From the IMG/VR virus record IMGVR_UViG_3300027704_000079, positions 1 to 33,704 of that record: a stretch of 33,704 bases of DNA, one strand, 5' to 3'. Each line of letters begins with the position of its first letter. The stretch's first letter is position 1. This document shows, one piece after another, positions 21,277-28,588 of this stretch. The notes below the pieces were generated by a model. That model saw nothing but the letters and a program-made list of their open reading frames with translations. It did not search any database and was not told the origin of the DNA. This DNA is from a virus. A program made the position numbers and the translations under genes.

Positions 21277-22312
21277 CGCTATCCTCCTCTCTTACCATTT
21301 CAACTGTTCCAACCTTGAATCGGTTTTCGATATAATCTTCGAAGTCGGTCTTTTCGAATACTGGTTCCCAGAATGACTTTTGAAGAGTTTGCTTAGCTCT
21401 AACATTTCCAGAAAGTTCCTCAGCGGTCGCAGGGTTTCTTGCTTGGTACCAACCATTTTTTGGTTTAATAACATAGCCGCCGATGATAGCGACATCAAGT
21501 AATCCAGACCATTTTTCGATGCCTCCGTCCCAAGAAACAGTAATAGGAATCTTTGATTTTTCTTTAACAAACCGTGATTTTTCGACGTTGATTACGAAAT
21601 GATATCCCTTGATTTCTGTGCCATCTTTTTCTTGTCGCCGGCCAATAATCCAAACATTATCTGCTGAATACATTACCCCGGTTCCTCCTGAAACAACTGC
21701 TTTTGGGAACATGCCTTGCTCCATATATGTATGATTGATCGCGATCAATGGTATGTCTTTAATAGTTAAAGTTGGCGTGATCATTCTGAATAAGCCTTTG
21801 AGAGCTTTTGCACGAGTCATATCAGCGACAGATTTCATATTCTCGGCATCATCAACTTCTTTCTTAGAAGCAATATTGCCGACAGAATCGATGATAATAA
21901 TGACTTTATCTTTACGGTCCAGCTCGTTAAGTTGATGCACCATATCAAACTTTAACTCTTCGATGTTTGTAACTGGTGTATGAAGCACGCGAGTGGTGTC
22001 GATTCCAAATGATTTAAAATACGCTTCGGGAGAACCGAATTCTGAATCATAAAACATCAAAATGGCATCATCGTGTTTTTTTAAATAAGCAGCTGCCATT
22101 AGCAGAGCAAATGACGTTTTAAAGTGCTTCGATGGCCCCGCCAAAACAGTAAGTCCAGATGCGAGGCCACCGTCGATTTTGCCAGAAAGTGCAACGTTGA
22201 TCATTGGCACTGGTGTTGAAGTTAGTTCTTTTTCAGAAAAGAGTTTTGATTCTGAAAGAACTGCTACTCCCGCAGAGCGGGAGGATTTTTTTAATTTATC
22301 TAATAGTGACAT
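21263..22312 (-). CDS. uvsX: RecA-like recombinase UvsX
   Basis: A 349-residue strand-exchange protein for recombination-dependent replication. Walker A is GPSKHFKTS (59-67), as in T4 UvsX rather than bacterial RecA. Walker B is VIIIIDSVGNIASKKE near residue 140, and the L1/L2 region holds AINHTYMEQGMFPKAVVSGG. The C-terminal acidic segment ends REEDSDGCE. Length is near T4 UvsX (391), somewhat short at the C-terminus. First gene of the uvsX-108aa-41 unit, with a leader of about 13 bases from the promoter at 22333-22361 and no Shine-Dalgarno. Confidence 0.93.
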   Translation of the reverse strand: MSLLDKLKKSSRSAGVAVLSESKLFSEKELTSTPVPMINVALSGKIDGGLASGLTVLAGPSKHFKTSFALLMAAAYLKKHDDAILMFYDSEFGSPEAYFKSFGIDTTRVLHTPVTNIEELKFDMVHQLNELDRKDKVIIIIDSVGNIASKKEVDDAENMKSVADMTRAKALKGLFRMITPTLTIKDIPLIAINHTYMEQGMFPKAVVSGGTGVMYSADNVWIIGRRQEKDGTEIKGYHFVINVEKSRFVKEKSKIPITVSWDGGIEKWSGLLDVAIIGGYVIKPKNGWYQARNPATAEELSGNVRAKQTLQKSFWEPVFEKTDFEDYIENRFKVGTVEMVREEDSDGCE

Positions 22313-22332
22313 ATTCTTGTTATTGTGATGAT

Positions 22333-22361
22333 ATTATACCATTTTTGACGGCGAATGTACA
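22333..22361 (-). promoter_or_regulatory. Early promoter, TGTACA-17-TATAAT
   Basis: -35 TGTACA at 22356-22361 and -10 TATAAT at 22333-22338 on the minus strand, with TGG before the -10. It is the best consensus match of the set. Confidence 0.85.
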
Positions 22362-22371
22362 TACCTAAATT

Positions 22372-23397
22372 CTATAGGAAGAACGCGTCTAGGTCGTTTA
22401 ACTGAGGTTCAGTCCAGTTCTTACCCTGCCAATGCGGATATGATGCTCGTGATAGGTGCACAGATTGTGGCTTTTCCATTACATCAAAACTGAGTTCTCC
22501 GATAGTATTCCTCAGTTTTGACGTCCATTCATAAATCGGTGTATGACTTTTCAATCTTTCAATGAATGCTTGACGTACATCTGTTCGTTGTTGCCATGAT
22601 CCATAGAATGGTGTTTTTTTGTACCAACCAGTTTTTGGCACTTTACGAGATTCGTTCTCAATTGGTAGTGGTTCCCATGGTAGAACAGAAGCATTATACG
22701 CATCAGAGATTCTATTTATCTCAATGCTGTAGCGATCTGCCAGCTTTTTAGCTTCTTCGATTGGGTTATCGAATCTGCATAGGTGATGTCGTATATCAAT
22801 GTTGCCAAAATAGGTTTCAATCTTATCGTATTCTTTACCTTCTGGAATGAACGTTTCAAACCCTCGATTGATCGAACCGTGCAGTGTTGAGAATGGGACA
22901 GACACATTTTCCCACTGAGGACGATACATGCAAATCGCATGACTATCTCCGAATGATAAACTTGAATAATGTTTAATTGTGTTCGGATCCACAGTAACTG
23001 CATCAGCTTGCAACTTCTTTAGGTTTTTCCAATCAACTTCGTTCCATTCAAGATTTGCCTTTGTAAGGCGATCTTCGAACATCGAGGAGTAATCAGGAAA
23101 GTCGACAAGAATGGACTTCACCTCACCTTTGAAATTGGATAGCGCAACCAAGAAGTCTTTATTCGTATAGGCTTGAATACCACCAAAGAGGTTGAGTCCA
23201 CCGCCCCAATCACTGCCATGATAAAAAAAGATTTCGTCATAAGGAGAGTAGTCTTTAATCTTATCAGATACCAAATTGATTGTCACATCATATCCACCTT
23301 CCGATAATTGGCCAGCATATATAATAGCCTGAGCTGCTTTGTGCGAATGTATCTTATTTGAGATCGGACCCAAACTAGTTAACAATATTTTTTTCAT
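22372..23397 (-). CDS. SGNH-like conserved phage protein with clamp-binding-like tail (341 aa)
   Basis: Residues 1-140 look Rossmann-like (MKKILLTSLGPISNK, DEIFFYHGSDWGG). FGDSHAICMYRP at 149-160 holds a GDSH block like the nucleophile motif of SGNH/GDSL hydrolases, and YFGNIDIRHHLC near 196-207 resembles the G-x-x-D-x-R block of that fold. A further conserved-looking stretch is ENESRKVPKTGWYKKTPFYG. The last ten residues, QLNDLDAFFL, resemble the end of the phage polymerase (ADLQEFFF). Substrate unknown; a DNA-associated role is an inference. It overlaps the upstream gene by 23 bases. Confidence 0.7.
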   Translation of the reverse strand: MKKILLTSLGPISNKIHSHKAAQAIIYAGQLSEGGYDVTINLVSDKIKDYSPYDEIFFYHGSDWGGGLNLFGGIQAYTNKDFLVALSNFKGEVKSILVDFPDYSSMFEDRLTKANLEWNEVDWKNLKKLQADAVTVDPNTIKHYSSLSFGDSHAICMYRPQWENVSVPFSTLHGSINRGFETFIPEGKEYDKIETYFGNIDIRHHLCRFDNPIEEAKKLADRYSIEINRISDAYNASVLPWEPLPIENESRKVPKTGWYKKTPFYGSWQQRTDVRQAFIERLKSHTPIYEWTSKLRNTIGELSFDVMEKPQSVHLSRASYPHWQGKNWTEPQLNDLDAFFL

Positions 23398-24043
23398 CTT
23401 TCTTAAAATTTTTGTATTCTTCTTTATTTGAAATCCACCATTCTTCTTCTAGCAACCATTTTTCCATTGCCTGAGCAGAACCGCTTTCTTCTTTGTACTT
23501 GCGGGCAAGTTTTCTTGTTGTAATAGGTGGCACAAAGTTTTTGTATATGTTTATACGTGGGTTGAATCCATAATAACACAATCTACCGCTTGCTCTTTGT
23601 CCAAGGTGATAATAATCACTAATATCAAGATAATCAAACTGTGCTGCAGTTGGGTCATAGGTTTCTTGAGTCTTGTTATCACGCAAAAACCAATGTGTCG
23701 TAAACTCGCCCTTAAGCTTATGTGGTATTTTTTTGTAAATCGTATAAGCTTCAAAATTATGAAAACCACCAATGTACTGAAAAAATCTAACAGCATGATA
23801 GCATTTTCCCAGTAGAGGATGAGGCTCAATTCCCTGTGCTCTCATTCTTTCATCTTGATCTCCCCAATTTGAATCAGATGTAGCAGGTCTTTCAGCCAAT
23901 TGACCACTAAAGAAACTCGGTGTCACGTCGAGATTGCGTGTGAAAAAATCAATCATGCTATCAAAATTTTCGATAACGTGGTTTCTATACTTTTCAGACT
24001 CTCGTTCTGCGTATTTAACGATTTTGCTTTTTGAAGAGTGCAT
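23375..24043 (-). CDS. Protein with possible Cys-His-Asp triad (222 aa)
   Basis: I use the ATG at 24041-24043 (MHSSKSKIVKYAERESEK); a TTG eight codons further up is less likely. Visible are GKCYHAVRFF (Cys81), FTTHWFLRD (His117) and ETYDPTAAQFD (Asp130). The Cys, His and Asp order and spacing are those of papain/transglutaminase-like folds. I remember similar C-Y-x-A / H-W-F-L / D-P-T-A-x-Q-F proteins in other phages, without known function. Basic C-terminus (ARKYKEESGS, KKDEKN). It overlaps genes on both sides, so the three are one translational unit. Confidence 0.65.
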   Translation of the reverse strand: MHSSKSKIVKYAERESEKYRNHVIENFDSMIDFFTRNLDVTPSFFSGQLAERPATSDSNWGDQDERMRAQGIEPHPLLGKCYHAVRFFQYIGGFHNFEAYTIYKKIPHKLKGEFTTHWFLRDNKTQETYDPTAAQFDYLDISDYYHLGQRASGRLCYYGFNPRINIYKNFVPPITTRKLARKYKEESGSAQAMEKWLLEEEWWISNKEEYKNFKKDEKNIVN

Positions 24044-25226
24044 TGCATTTTTCTTTGTATTCCTCAACTGACATTCCTGCTGCCTTTAATACAGTATCAT
24101 CTGAAGGGTGATTCTTAATTCCATTAAATGTATCTACAAGACCGAGATCGATCATTGCTCGCTGTCTTCCATATGGGTGATCCTTGATGCTCGACGAATT
24201 CCATACTCCATCAAAATCTAGATCGGCGTAATCAGCCCCAGGGCGAACATAGTTTTCAATCCATCGAATAAAGTCACATGCAACATCCTCTGCATTATAG
24301 GGAACAGATCCGCTATCTTCATAAATTTTCATCATCACTGCATCTAGGAATTCTTCTGACTTCTTTCCCTTACCATTAGGAGTGTCTGCCAAATAACCAA
24401 TGCATTCTACAGCGTTCGTTCCATAATAGAACATTGAGTCGAGATTAGTAAATTGCGGAAACCAATCAGCAATGTCTGCAATGAGTGCTGCGTATTGGAA
24501 ACGGTATACTCTTAGACCATTTGCTCGGTTCCATTTGAACATCCATTCCCCGATCTCTCGGAGATCACGCTTACCGCCTTTCTCTAAGAAAGATGCTAAC
24601 TCACGAGCTAATCGTGGTACATACTCACATAGGAAGTAATCTCCTCCTCGTTTGTATACATAATCGCCATCGATACCAAACAGGGGAGCTGCTTCTACCT
24701 GAGGCTTTGGCGGTTTAGGGAATGCAGGGAACTGATAACCAACAGAAGTGTAAAATGTCTTTTTAGTAGACTTTACTTGTTCACACATTTCTTCAATTGT
24801 ATCCGATTGCCACAGATCAAATAAGAGTGTGTTGTGATAACCGCTTGGTTTCGTTGCGTAGTTGATCGCTGATCCGCAGACCCGGTGGAGGATAAACACA
24901 TACAACCATTCAGCTAATCCAAACTTATCGCGTTTATTTGACCAATTTGTAGCTGCATCTTTACGTTGTTGAGTATATAGTCCTGCATCCATTCGTGACC
25001 AATATGGATGATCGTCTGACCAACCATAGAACGCATCATTTACAATCTGACTAAACCCTGCGTACTTTCTCTCAACGACATCATAGAGTTCAACTTTCTC
25101 CATAAGAGAATCGCCAACCTGCGAATCCTTATGTGGTGTATGACCCAAGTTTGATTTTTCCTGTTGATCTTTAGCCAAATGGAAATACCGAATGAACTCA
25201 TCATAATATTTTGTTGTTTTAAACAT
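24015..25226 (-). CDS. Conserved phage protein of unknown function, candidate base-modification enzyme (403 aa)
   Basis: A helical, tryptophan-rich protein starting MFKTTKYYDEFIRYFH. Notable segments: FSQIVNDAFYGWSDDHPYW, LAEWLYVFILHRVCGSAINYA (about residues 105-125), YFLCEYVPRLARELASFLEKGG and IADWFPQFTNL. It vaguely recalls helical proteins of phage thymine-hypermodification pathways (alpha-glutamyl/putrescinyl thymine enzymes), but I cannot confirm the similarity. It is followed by two genes that overlap it and each other, and preceded at 1 base by a DUF1599-like gene. Confidence 0.65.
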   Translation of the reverse strand: MFKTTKYYDEFIRYFHLAKDQQEKSNLGHTPHKDSQVGDSLMEKVELYDVVERKYAGFSQIVNDAFYGWSDDHPYWSRMDAGLYTQQRKDAATNWSNKRDKFGLAEWLYVFILHRVCGSAINYATKPSGYHNTLLFDLWQSDTIEEMCEQVKSTKKTFYTSVGYQFPAFPKPPKPQVEAAPLFGIDGDYVYKRGGDYFLCEYVPRLARELASFLEKGGKRDLREIGEWMFKWNRANGLRVYRFQYAALIADIADWFPQFTNLDSMFYYGTNAVECIGYLADTPNGKGKKSEEFLDAVMMKIYEDSGSVPYNAEDVACDFIRWIENYVRPGADYADLDFDGVWNSSSIKDHPYGRQRAMIDLGLVDTFNGIKNHPSDDTVLKAAGMSVEEYKEKCNALFKKQNR

Positions 25227-25227
25227 C

Positions 25228-25569
25228 TTAGCCCTTTTTGATTTCCCGATTCAAGAAGTCACGATCTGGGTCTTGACCTTCGATTTTACCACGGGAGTAT
25301 GCTACAGCAAATGAAGAGTAATTAATCAAATCCTTTAAAGAGTCTTCAATAGACTCAAAGTTTGGTTCGTATGTTGGATCATTTTCCATAGCTTCGATAA
25401 GCGACCACAATCTGATAGTTTTAGTATTAATCAATTCCATAATTGACATAACACCTCTCGGATAGTAGTCTGCCTGCTTGATGCGTGATGTAGGATTTTG
25501 GTAATCCTTGGATTTCTTCACTTGAATGTCTGAGCATTCCTTAAGTACTTTAATTGATTCCTTTTCCAT
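25228..25569 (-). CDS. DUF1599/Nmad1-like nucleotide-modification-associated protein (113 aa)
   Basis: An all-helical protein with the pattern KSKDYQNPTSRIKQADYYPRG, INTKTIRLWSLIEA and ESIEDSLKDLINYSSFAVAY. The K-D-Y, R-G, K-x-x-R-L and DxxKDLINY features are those of the DUF1599 (Nmad1) family, a relative of MazG-type helical bundles that is linked to nucleotide modification by gene neighbourhood. It has its own promoter at 25580-25608, with the ATG 10 bases from the -10, and leads the 403-222-341 cassette. Confidence 0.65.
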   Translation of the reverse strand: MEKESIKVLKECSDIQVKKSKDYQNPTSRIKQADYYPRGVMSIMELINTKTIRLWSLIEAMENDPTYEPNFESIEDSLKDLINYSSFAVAYSRGKIEGQDPDRDFLNREIKKG

Positions 25570-25579
25570 GTTGGTAGCT

Positions 25580-25608
25580 ATTATACACTAATTTCGTTAC
25601 TTTGTAAA
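25580..25608 (-). promoter_or_regulatory. Early promoter, TTTACA-17-TATAAT
   Basis: -35 TTTACA at 25603-25608, -10 TATAAT at 25580-25585 on the minus strand. It lies inside the last codons of the gene ending at 25581. Confidence 0.8.
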
Positions 25609-26015
25609 ACAAATCTTTCGTTGTTCCACTTATAAACGCCATTTAATTCGTAGTCTGCGGTTTTTCTATTACCGATAAACACATACAAAATATCTGGATA
25701 TCCTCTCCATGTTTGTAATTTTGCTTTTTCGGCTCTTTTTAAAACATATGGAACATAGTACTCTCCTTCAGTGACTTTGATTTCTACTGAACGGCCTTTG
25801 ATGTCGATAAGGTCTTTATATTTACGATCATCATCGCTGTAGCCGCACTCTTGAATAAGATACGCTTCGGCTGCATGGCCATATAAAGTGGTCTCTAAAA
25901 TGTTTTGAAACGTTCTATTGCGGCGTGTGCTATCTTTCGAATAAATTTCACTCGCCTCGTTTTCAGCTCGGTTGAGATAAAACTCCCTGTTTAATTCTGT
26001 TGCGTTAAATTTCAT
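25581..26015 (-). CDS. Possible PD-(D/E)XK nuclease-like protein (144 aa)
   Basis: A soluble protein starting MKFNATELNREFYLNRAENE. YGHAAEAYLIQE (Glu about 50) is followed by YKDLIDIKGRSVEIKVTEG near residues 66-84, where Asp and E-x-K could form a PD-(D/E)XK core, and by PDILYVFIG with a second aspartate. The pattern matches small restriction-endonuclease-like proteins of phages, but the residues are not decisive. It is coupled to the upstream dCMP-hydroxymethylase-like gene by an ATGA overlap. Confidence 0.55.
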   Translation of the reverse strand: MKFNATELNREFYLNRAENEASEIYSKDSTRRNRTFQNILETTLYGHAAEAYLIQECGYSDDDRKYKDLIDIKGRSVEIKVTEGEYYVPYVLKRAEKAKLQTWRGYPDILYVFIGNRKTADYELNGVYKWNNERFVLQSNEISV

Positions 26016-26746
26016 GAGTCGCCCATCGATGATTCAGCAAGAGCTTGCACCTCTACAGCTTTAGTTCTTGACTCAATTTCCTTCTCGATAAATTTAAAGT
26101 GGCGCTCATACACATGCAAAGATCCAACTTGCCAAGTGATGTCACCTGATGAATAGTTGTTATTGGTGTCCTCATTTAAATCTTTTACGAGGTAATCGAG
26201 GACAAACTTTTGCCATGCGTAATCGTTTCTATAACCAAATACGACGTCATTCGAGCGCATTTGCACAACAGAATGTACAACATTGTCGCGGATCATATAC
26301 TGTACAGCATTAGTGCAAATAAAGTCTGACATACCATTGACATTGAAATCGAGGTGCATCGTGGGTCGCTGGTAAATCACTACAGCACGTCTAGAATTAG
26401 GATCAACCAAAAGCTGCTTGAGAACAGCCATGTATTGACTATAGTTTTCTTCGGCGAAGACTAAATAGCCATAATTTGAATTAATCTTGCCTGTTCCAGA
26501 GGAGATTTGTTTCCAGATTTGAGGTGTTTTTTCAGGTATATCATCAACATAAAGACTTTCGCTGAGATACCACTCAATCTCGCGGGCAATATATTCCTCG
26601 TTAGGCGAGCCAAAGATTGTTTCCTCATCGGCAATAAATGAGGCACCTACGATTTCGAGGGTTTTTACGTCGGTCTTATCAGTGACATATTTCTCTTTAG
26701 TAAATAGATCAATGAATTGATCTCTGATATCTTCAGTTGTAGTCAT
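26012..26746 (-). CDS. Thymidylate-synthase-fold enzyme, probable dCMP hydroxymethylase type (244 aa)
   Basis: The thymidylate synthase fold is recognised by PNSRRAVVIYQRP (phosphate-binding arginines 119-120), SDFICTNAVQYMIRD with catalytic Cys144, MRSNDVVFGYRNDYAW (164-178) and SLHVYERH near residue 210. The position equal to Asn177 of E. coli thymidylate synthase, which recognises dUMP, is Asp175 here. Aspartate there marks dCMP-using enzymes such as T4 gp42. So the product is probably hydroxymethyl- or methyl-dCMP rather than dTMP; ThyX, encoded nearby, would make dTMP. The ATG lies only 5 bases after the -10, so the mRNA is leaderless. Length equals T4 gp42 (246). Confidence 0.7.
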   Translation of the reverse strand: MTTTEDIRDQFIDLFTKEKYVTDKTDVKTLEIVGASFIADEETIFGSPNEEYIAREIEWYLSESLYVDDIPEKTPQIWKQISSGTGKINSNYGYLVFAEENYSQYMAVLKQLLVDPNSRRAVVIYQRPTMHLDFNVNGMSDFICTNAVQYMIRDNVVHSVVQMRSNDVVFGYRNDYAWQKFVLDYLVKDLNEDTNNNYSSGDITWQVGSLHVYERHFKFIEKEIESRTKAVEVQALAESSMGDS

Positions 26747-26751
26747 ATGGT

Positions 26752-26780
26752 ATTCTACAATATTGTGCGTAGTTTGTAAA
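26752..26780 (-). promoter_or_regulatory. Early promoter, TTTACA-17-TAGAAT
   Basis: -35 TTTACA at 26775-26780, -10 TAGAAT at 26752-26757 on the minus strand. The gap from the -10 to the ATG at 26746 is 5 bases. Confidence 0.8.
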
Positions 26781-26787
26781 TAAAAAA

Positions 26788-27225
26788 TTACTCTGTAATG
26801 ATTTCACCTGAAAAAATCCGACTTGCAATTTCTCCAGCGTCTCCTTTAATCCTCTTGCCGCTAGGATAATAAGCTTTTAAATTTGTAAACTCAGACGCAT
26901 TTTTCCAAACAAGAGATGCTTGTTTTTGGCCATTTTCATACCAGCAATCAAATTGCCCATGCAGTTTGCCATCCTTAACTCCACCTTTTGCAAGGATGTT
27001 TCCATTAGGGTGGTATCTAACCAAAATTCCGCTAAAAACGTTATCCTTACTCAGCCTGGCTGATTTATAGAAAACCCCGGTGAATGGATCGACGAACAAA
27101 TCCTCACCATTCATAGTCGGACCGTCGGGATAGACCGCCGGCCGATTAACGTATGCTTCAGTACCATACTTAAATAGTATCGATACAAGTAGGATTGCTG
27201 TTGTTATTATTGCTAGTTTTTTCAT
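26788..27225 (-). CDS. Membrane-anchored MORN/YwqK-like protein (145 aa)
   Basis: Residues 1-17 (MKKLAIITTAILLVSIL) form an uncleaved signal anchor, so the body faces the periplasm. From about residue 60 come antitoxin-like MORN-variant repeats: FSGILVRYHPNGNILAKGG, then GKLHGQFDCWYENGQKQ and NLKAYYPSGKRIKGD. Each has the Y-x-x-x-G-(K/N/Q) pattern of YwqK-type proteins. No lipobox cysteine. Function in phages is unknown; it could act in the envelope of the host. It follows ThyX by 7 bases. Confidence 0.7.
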   Translation of the reverse strand: MKKLAIITTAILLVSILFKYGTEAYVNRPAVYPDGPTMNGEDLFVDPFTGVFYKSARLSKDNVFSGILVRYHPNGNILAKGGVKDGKLHGQFDCWYENGQKQASLVWKNASEFTNLKAYYPSGKRIKGDAGEIASRIFSGEIITE

Positions 27226-27232
27226 ATTGTTT

Positions 27233-27862
27233 TTAAATAATTTTGTGCCAACTGTTTAGTGTGTGTTTAAAAGGATTTCCTTCAATAAGCATAACGCAGT
27301 TAAGCATTTGCTCAGCGATTTCTCTAATTTCCTTTTGTGCGTGTTGGCTTTTACGCAATTTGATGAAATTAGCAAAGCTTCTCATATTGAACTGAACGTC
27401 AGCTTGAATGCGACTATTATAGGTCTTAAAGAATCTCGCGCTTTCCTTTGCTCGTTTACGACCCATGGTATCGCTCAATTCAGACACGCACTCATGATAT
27501 AGTTTGTTTCCTTGATCTGCATACGAGGCCAGAACGCATTGCCAATACTCTGGCCAATCATCAGGGATGAACATCTTATCCTCTTTTAATTCTTTGTACC
27601 GAGCCGACTCAGCATTAAGCGAAGACAATCGATGCTTAAGTAGATGAATATGACTGGCAATATCACAATCCACAAGAAAATGGACGGAACCCTTTTCGAA
27701 TGGAGTCTCATGTCCCTCGCTCCAAAGCATGTTGATGAGCTTCGGAATTCTCTTTCTTTTTTCTTCATTTAATTTTCTTGATGTAGATGTCCATGCGCTG
27801 CACGCGATGGTCTCATCTGATCCGTAATGTCCTAACAATTCTACCGTATTTGTGTTATCCAT
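27233..27862 (-). CDS. thyX: Flavin-dependent thymidylate synthase ThyX
   Basis: A 209-residue enzyme making dTMP from dUMP with FAD, NADPH and methylene-tetrahydrofolate. The ThyX signature is KHRLSSLNAESARY near residues 75-90, with Lys for the first Arg of the RHR motif and the Ser and Tyr positions kept. HETPFEKG near residue 50 and the C-terminal NSRIQADVQFNMRSFANFIKLR fit the FAD/folate sites. I start at the ATG 27860-27862 (MDNTNTVELL); a TTG three codons up is less likely. Leader AATATTATG, no Shine-Dalgarno. Confidence 0.92.
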   Translation of the reverse strand: MDNTNTVELLGHYGSDETIACSAWTSTSRKLNEEKRKRIPKLINMLWSEGHETPFEKGSVHFLVDCDIASHIHLLKHRLSSLNAESARYKELKEDKMFIPDDWPEYWQCVLASYADQGNKLYHECVSELSDTMGRKRAKESARFFKTYNSRIQADVQFNMRSFANFIKLRKSQHAQKEIREIAEQMLNCVMLIEGNPFKHTLNSWHKII

Positions 27863-27875
27863 AATATTCAATTGA

Positions 27876-28307
27876 CTATTCAGAGCTTACAACAATATAA
27901 TCGTGAAAATCTTTATAGCTGCTAGCGTATTCAACACATGACTTAAAGTCACCAATGTGGTCAACATAGGATGCGTCTACAACATAAAATTTACCTTCAG
28001 GCAATGGATACTGCTCTGGAGCTTTAACTAAATGCGTGGATGAAATTCGCCATCCAGTACTATCTTTTCGAACGATTGATTTAAATTTAAGAGTATCAGA
28101 CGGGTGAGAATCATTCTTAAATGATGAAGCCATCTTATCGATTTGCCATTTCGTTAGAAATACATGTGCTTCAACTTTTTCTGGTTCAGCCATTACAACC
28201 TTTTCCACGATTTGCACGGTTTCTTCTTTGTACATACTCCAGATTGTGGCACCCCAAATAGGGATAATTAAGCCAAATCCGATTCCTGCTATTAGTGTTT
28301 TTTTCAT
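27876..28307 (-). CDS. Membrane-anchored hypothetical protein (143 aa)
   Basis: It begins MKKTLIAGIGFGLIIPIWGA, one N-terminal transmembrane/signal-anchor span, then KEETVQIVEKVVMAEPEK and a mixed domain (VHLTKWQIDKMASSF-like, SIVRKDSTGWRISSTH, KFYVVDASYVD). An upstream in-frame ATG at 28325 (MHEINI) is possible; I choose 28307 for the AATATTATG context seen at other starts. Together with the small membrane protein upstream it looks like an envelope-directed pair. No family recognised. Confidence 0.65.
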   Translation of the reverse strand: MKKTLIAGIGFGLIIPIWGATIWSMYKEETVQIVEKVVMAEPEKVEAHVFLTKWQIDKMASSFKNDSHPSDTLKFKSIVRKDSTGWRISSTHLVKAPEQYPLPEGKFYVVDASYVDHIGDFKSCVEYASSYKDFHDYIVVSSE

Positions 28308-28327
28308 AATATTAATTTCATGCATAA

Positions 28328-28486
28328 CTAGATTCCAAACAGCACTGAGACAACATTTCTAATAATGATGACCAAGGCGATAAAGACAATCCATGAAGCG
28401 ATACCAATAAAGACAAACCATGGAAGGATTGCCACATAGGCGATATTTTCTAAAAACCCGCGTTTCTTTTCTTTTTTAATACTCAT
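28328..28486 (-). CDS. Small membrane protein (52 aa)
   Basis: It starts MSIKKEKKRGFLENIAYVAI and continues LPWFVFIGIASWIVFIALVI, then IIRNVVSVLFGI. Residues 16-50 are hydrophobic and can span the membrane once or twice, with a strongly basic N-terminus staying inside. It is the first gene after the promoter at 28509-28537 (22-base gap) and stops 2 bases before an alternative ATG of the next gene. Function unknown. Confidence 0.6.
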   Translation of the reverse strand: MSIKKEKKRGFLENIAYVAILPWFVFIGIASWIVFIALVIIIRNVVSVLFGI

Positions 28487-28508
28487 GTTCTAGCTTGATT
28501 ATTAATAT

Positions 28509-28537
28509 ATTCTATACTAATTTTAGCTAAATGTACA
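28509..28537 (-). promoter_or_regulatory. Early promoter, TGTACA-17-TAGAAT
   Basis: -35 TGTACA at 28532-28537 and -10 TAGAAT at 28509-28514 on the minus strand; drives the membrane proteins and ThyX. Confidence 0.8.
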
Positions 28538-28588
28538 TTCTATTTTTATAAAAATGCGCTCGCTTAATGCCAGAATTGTTTAAATATA

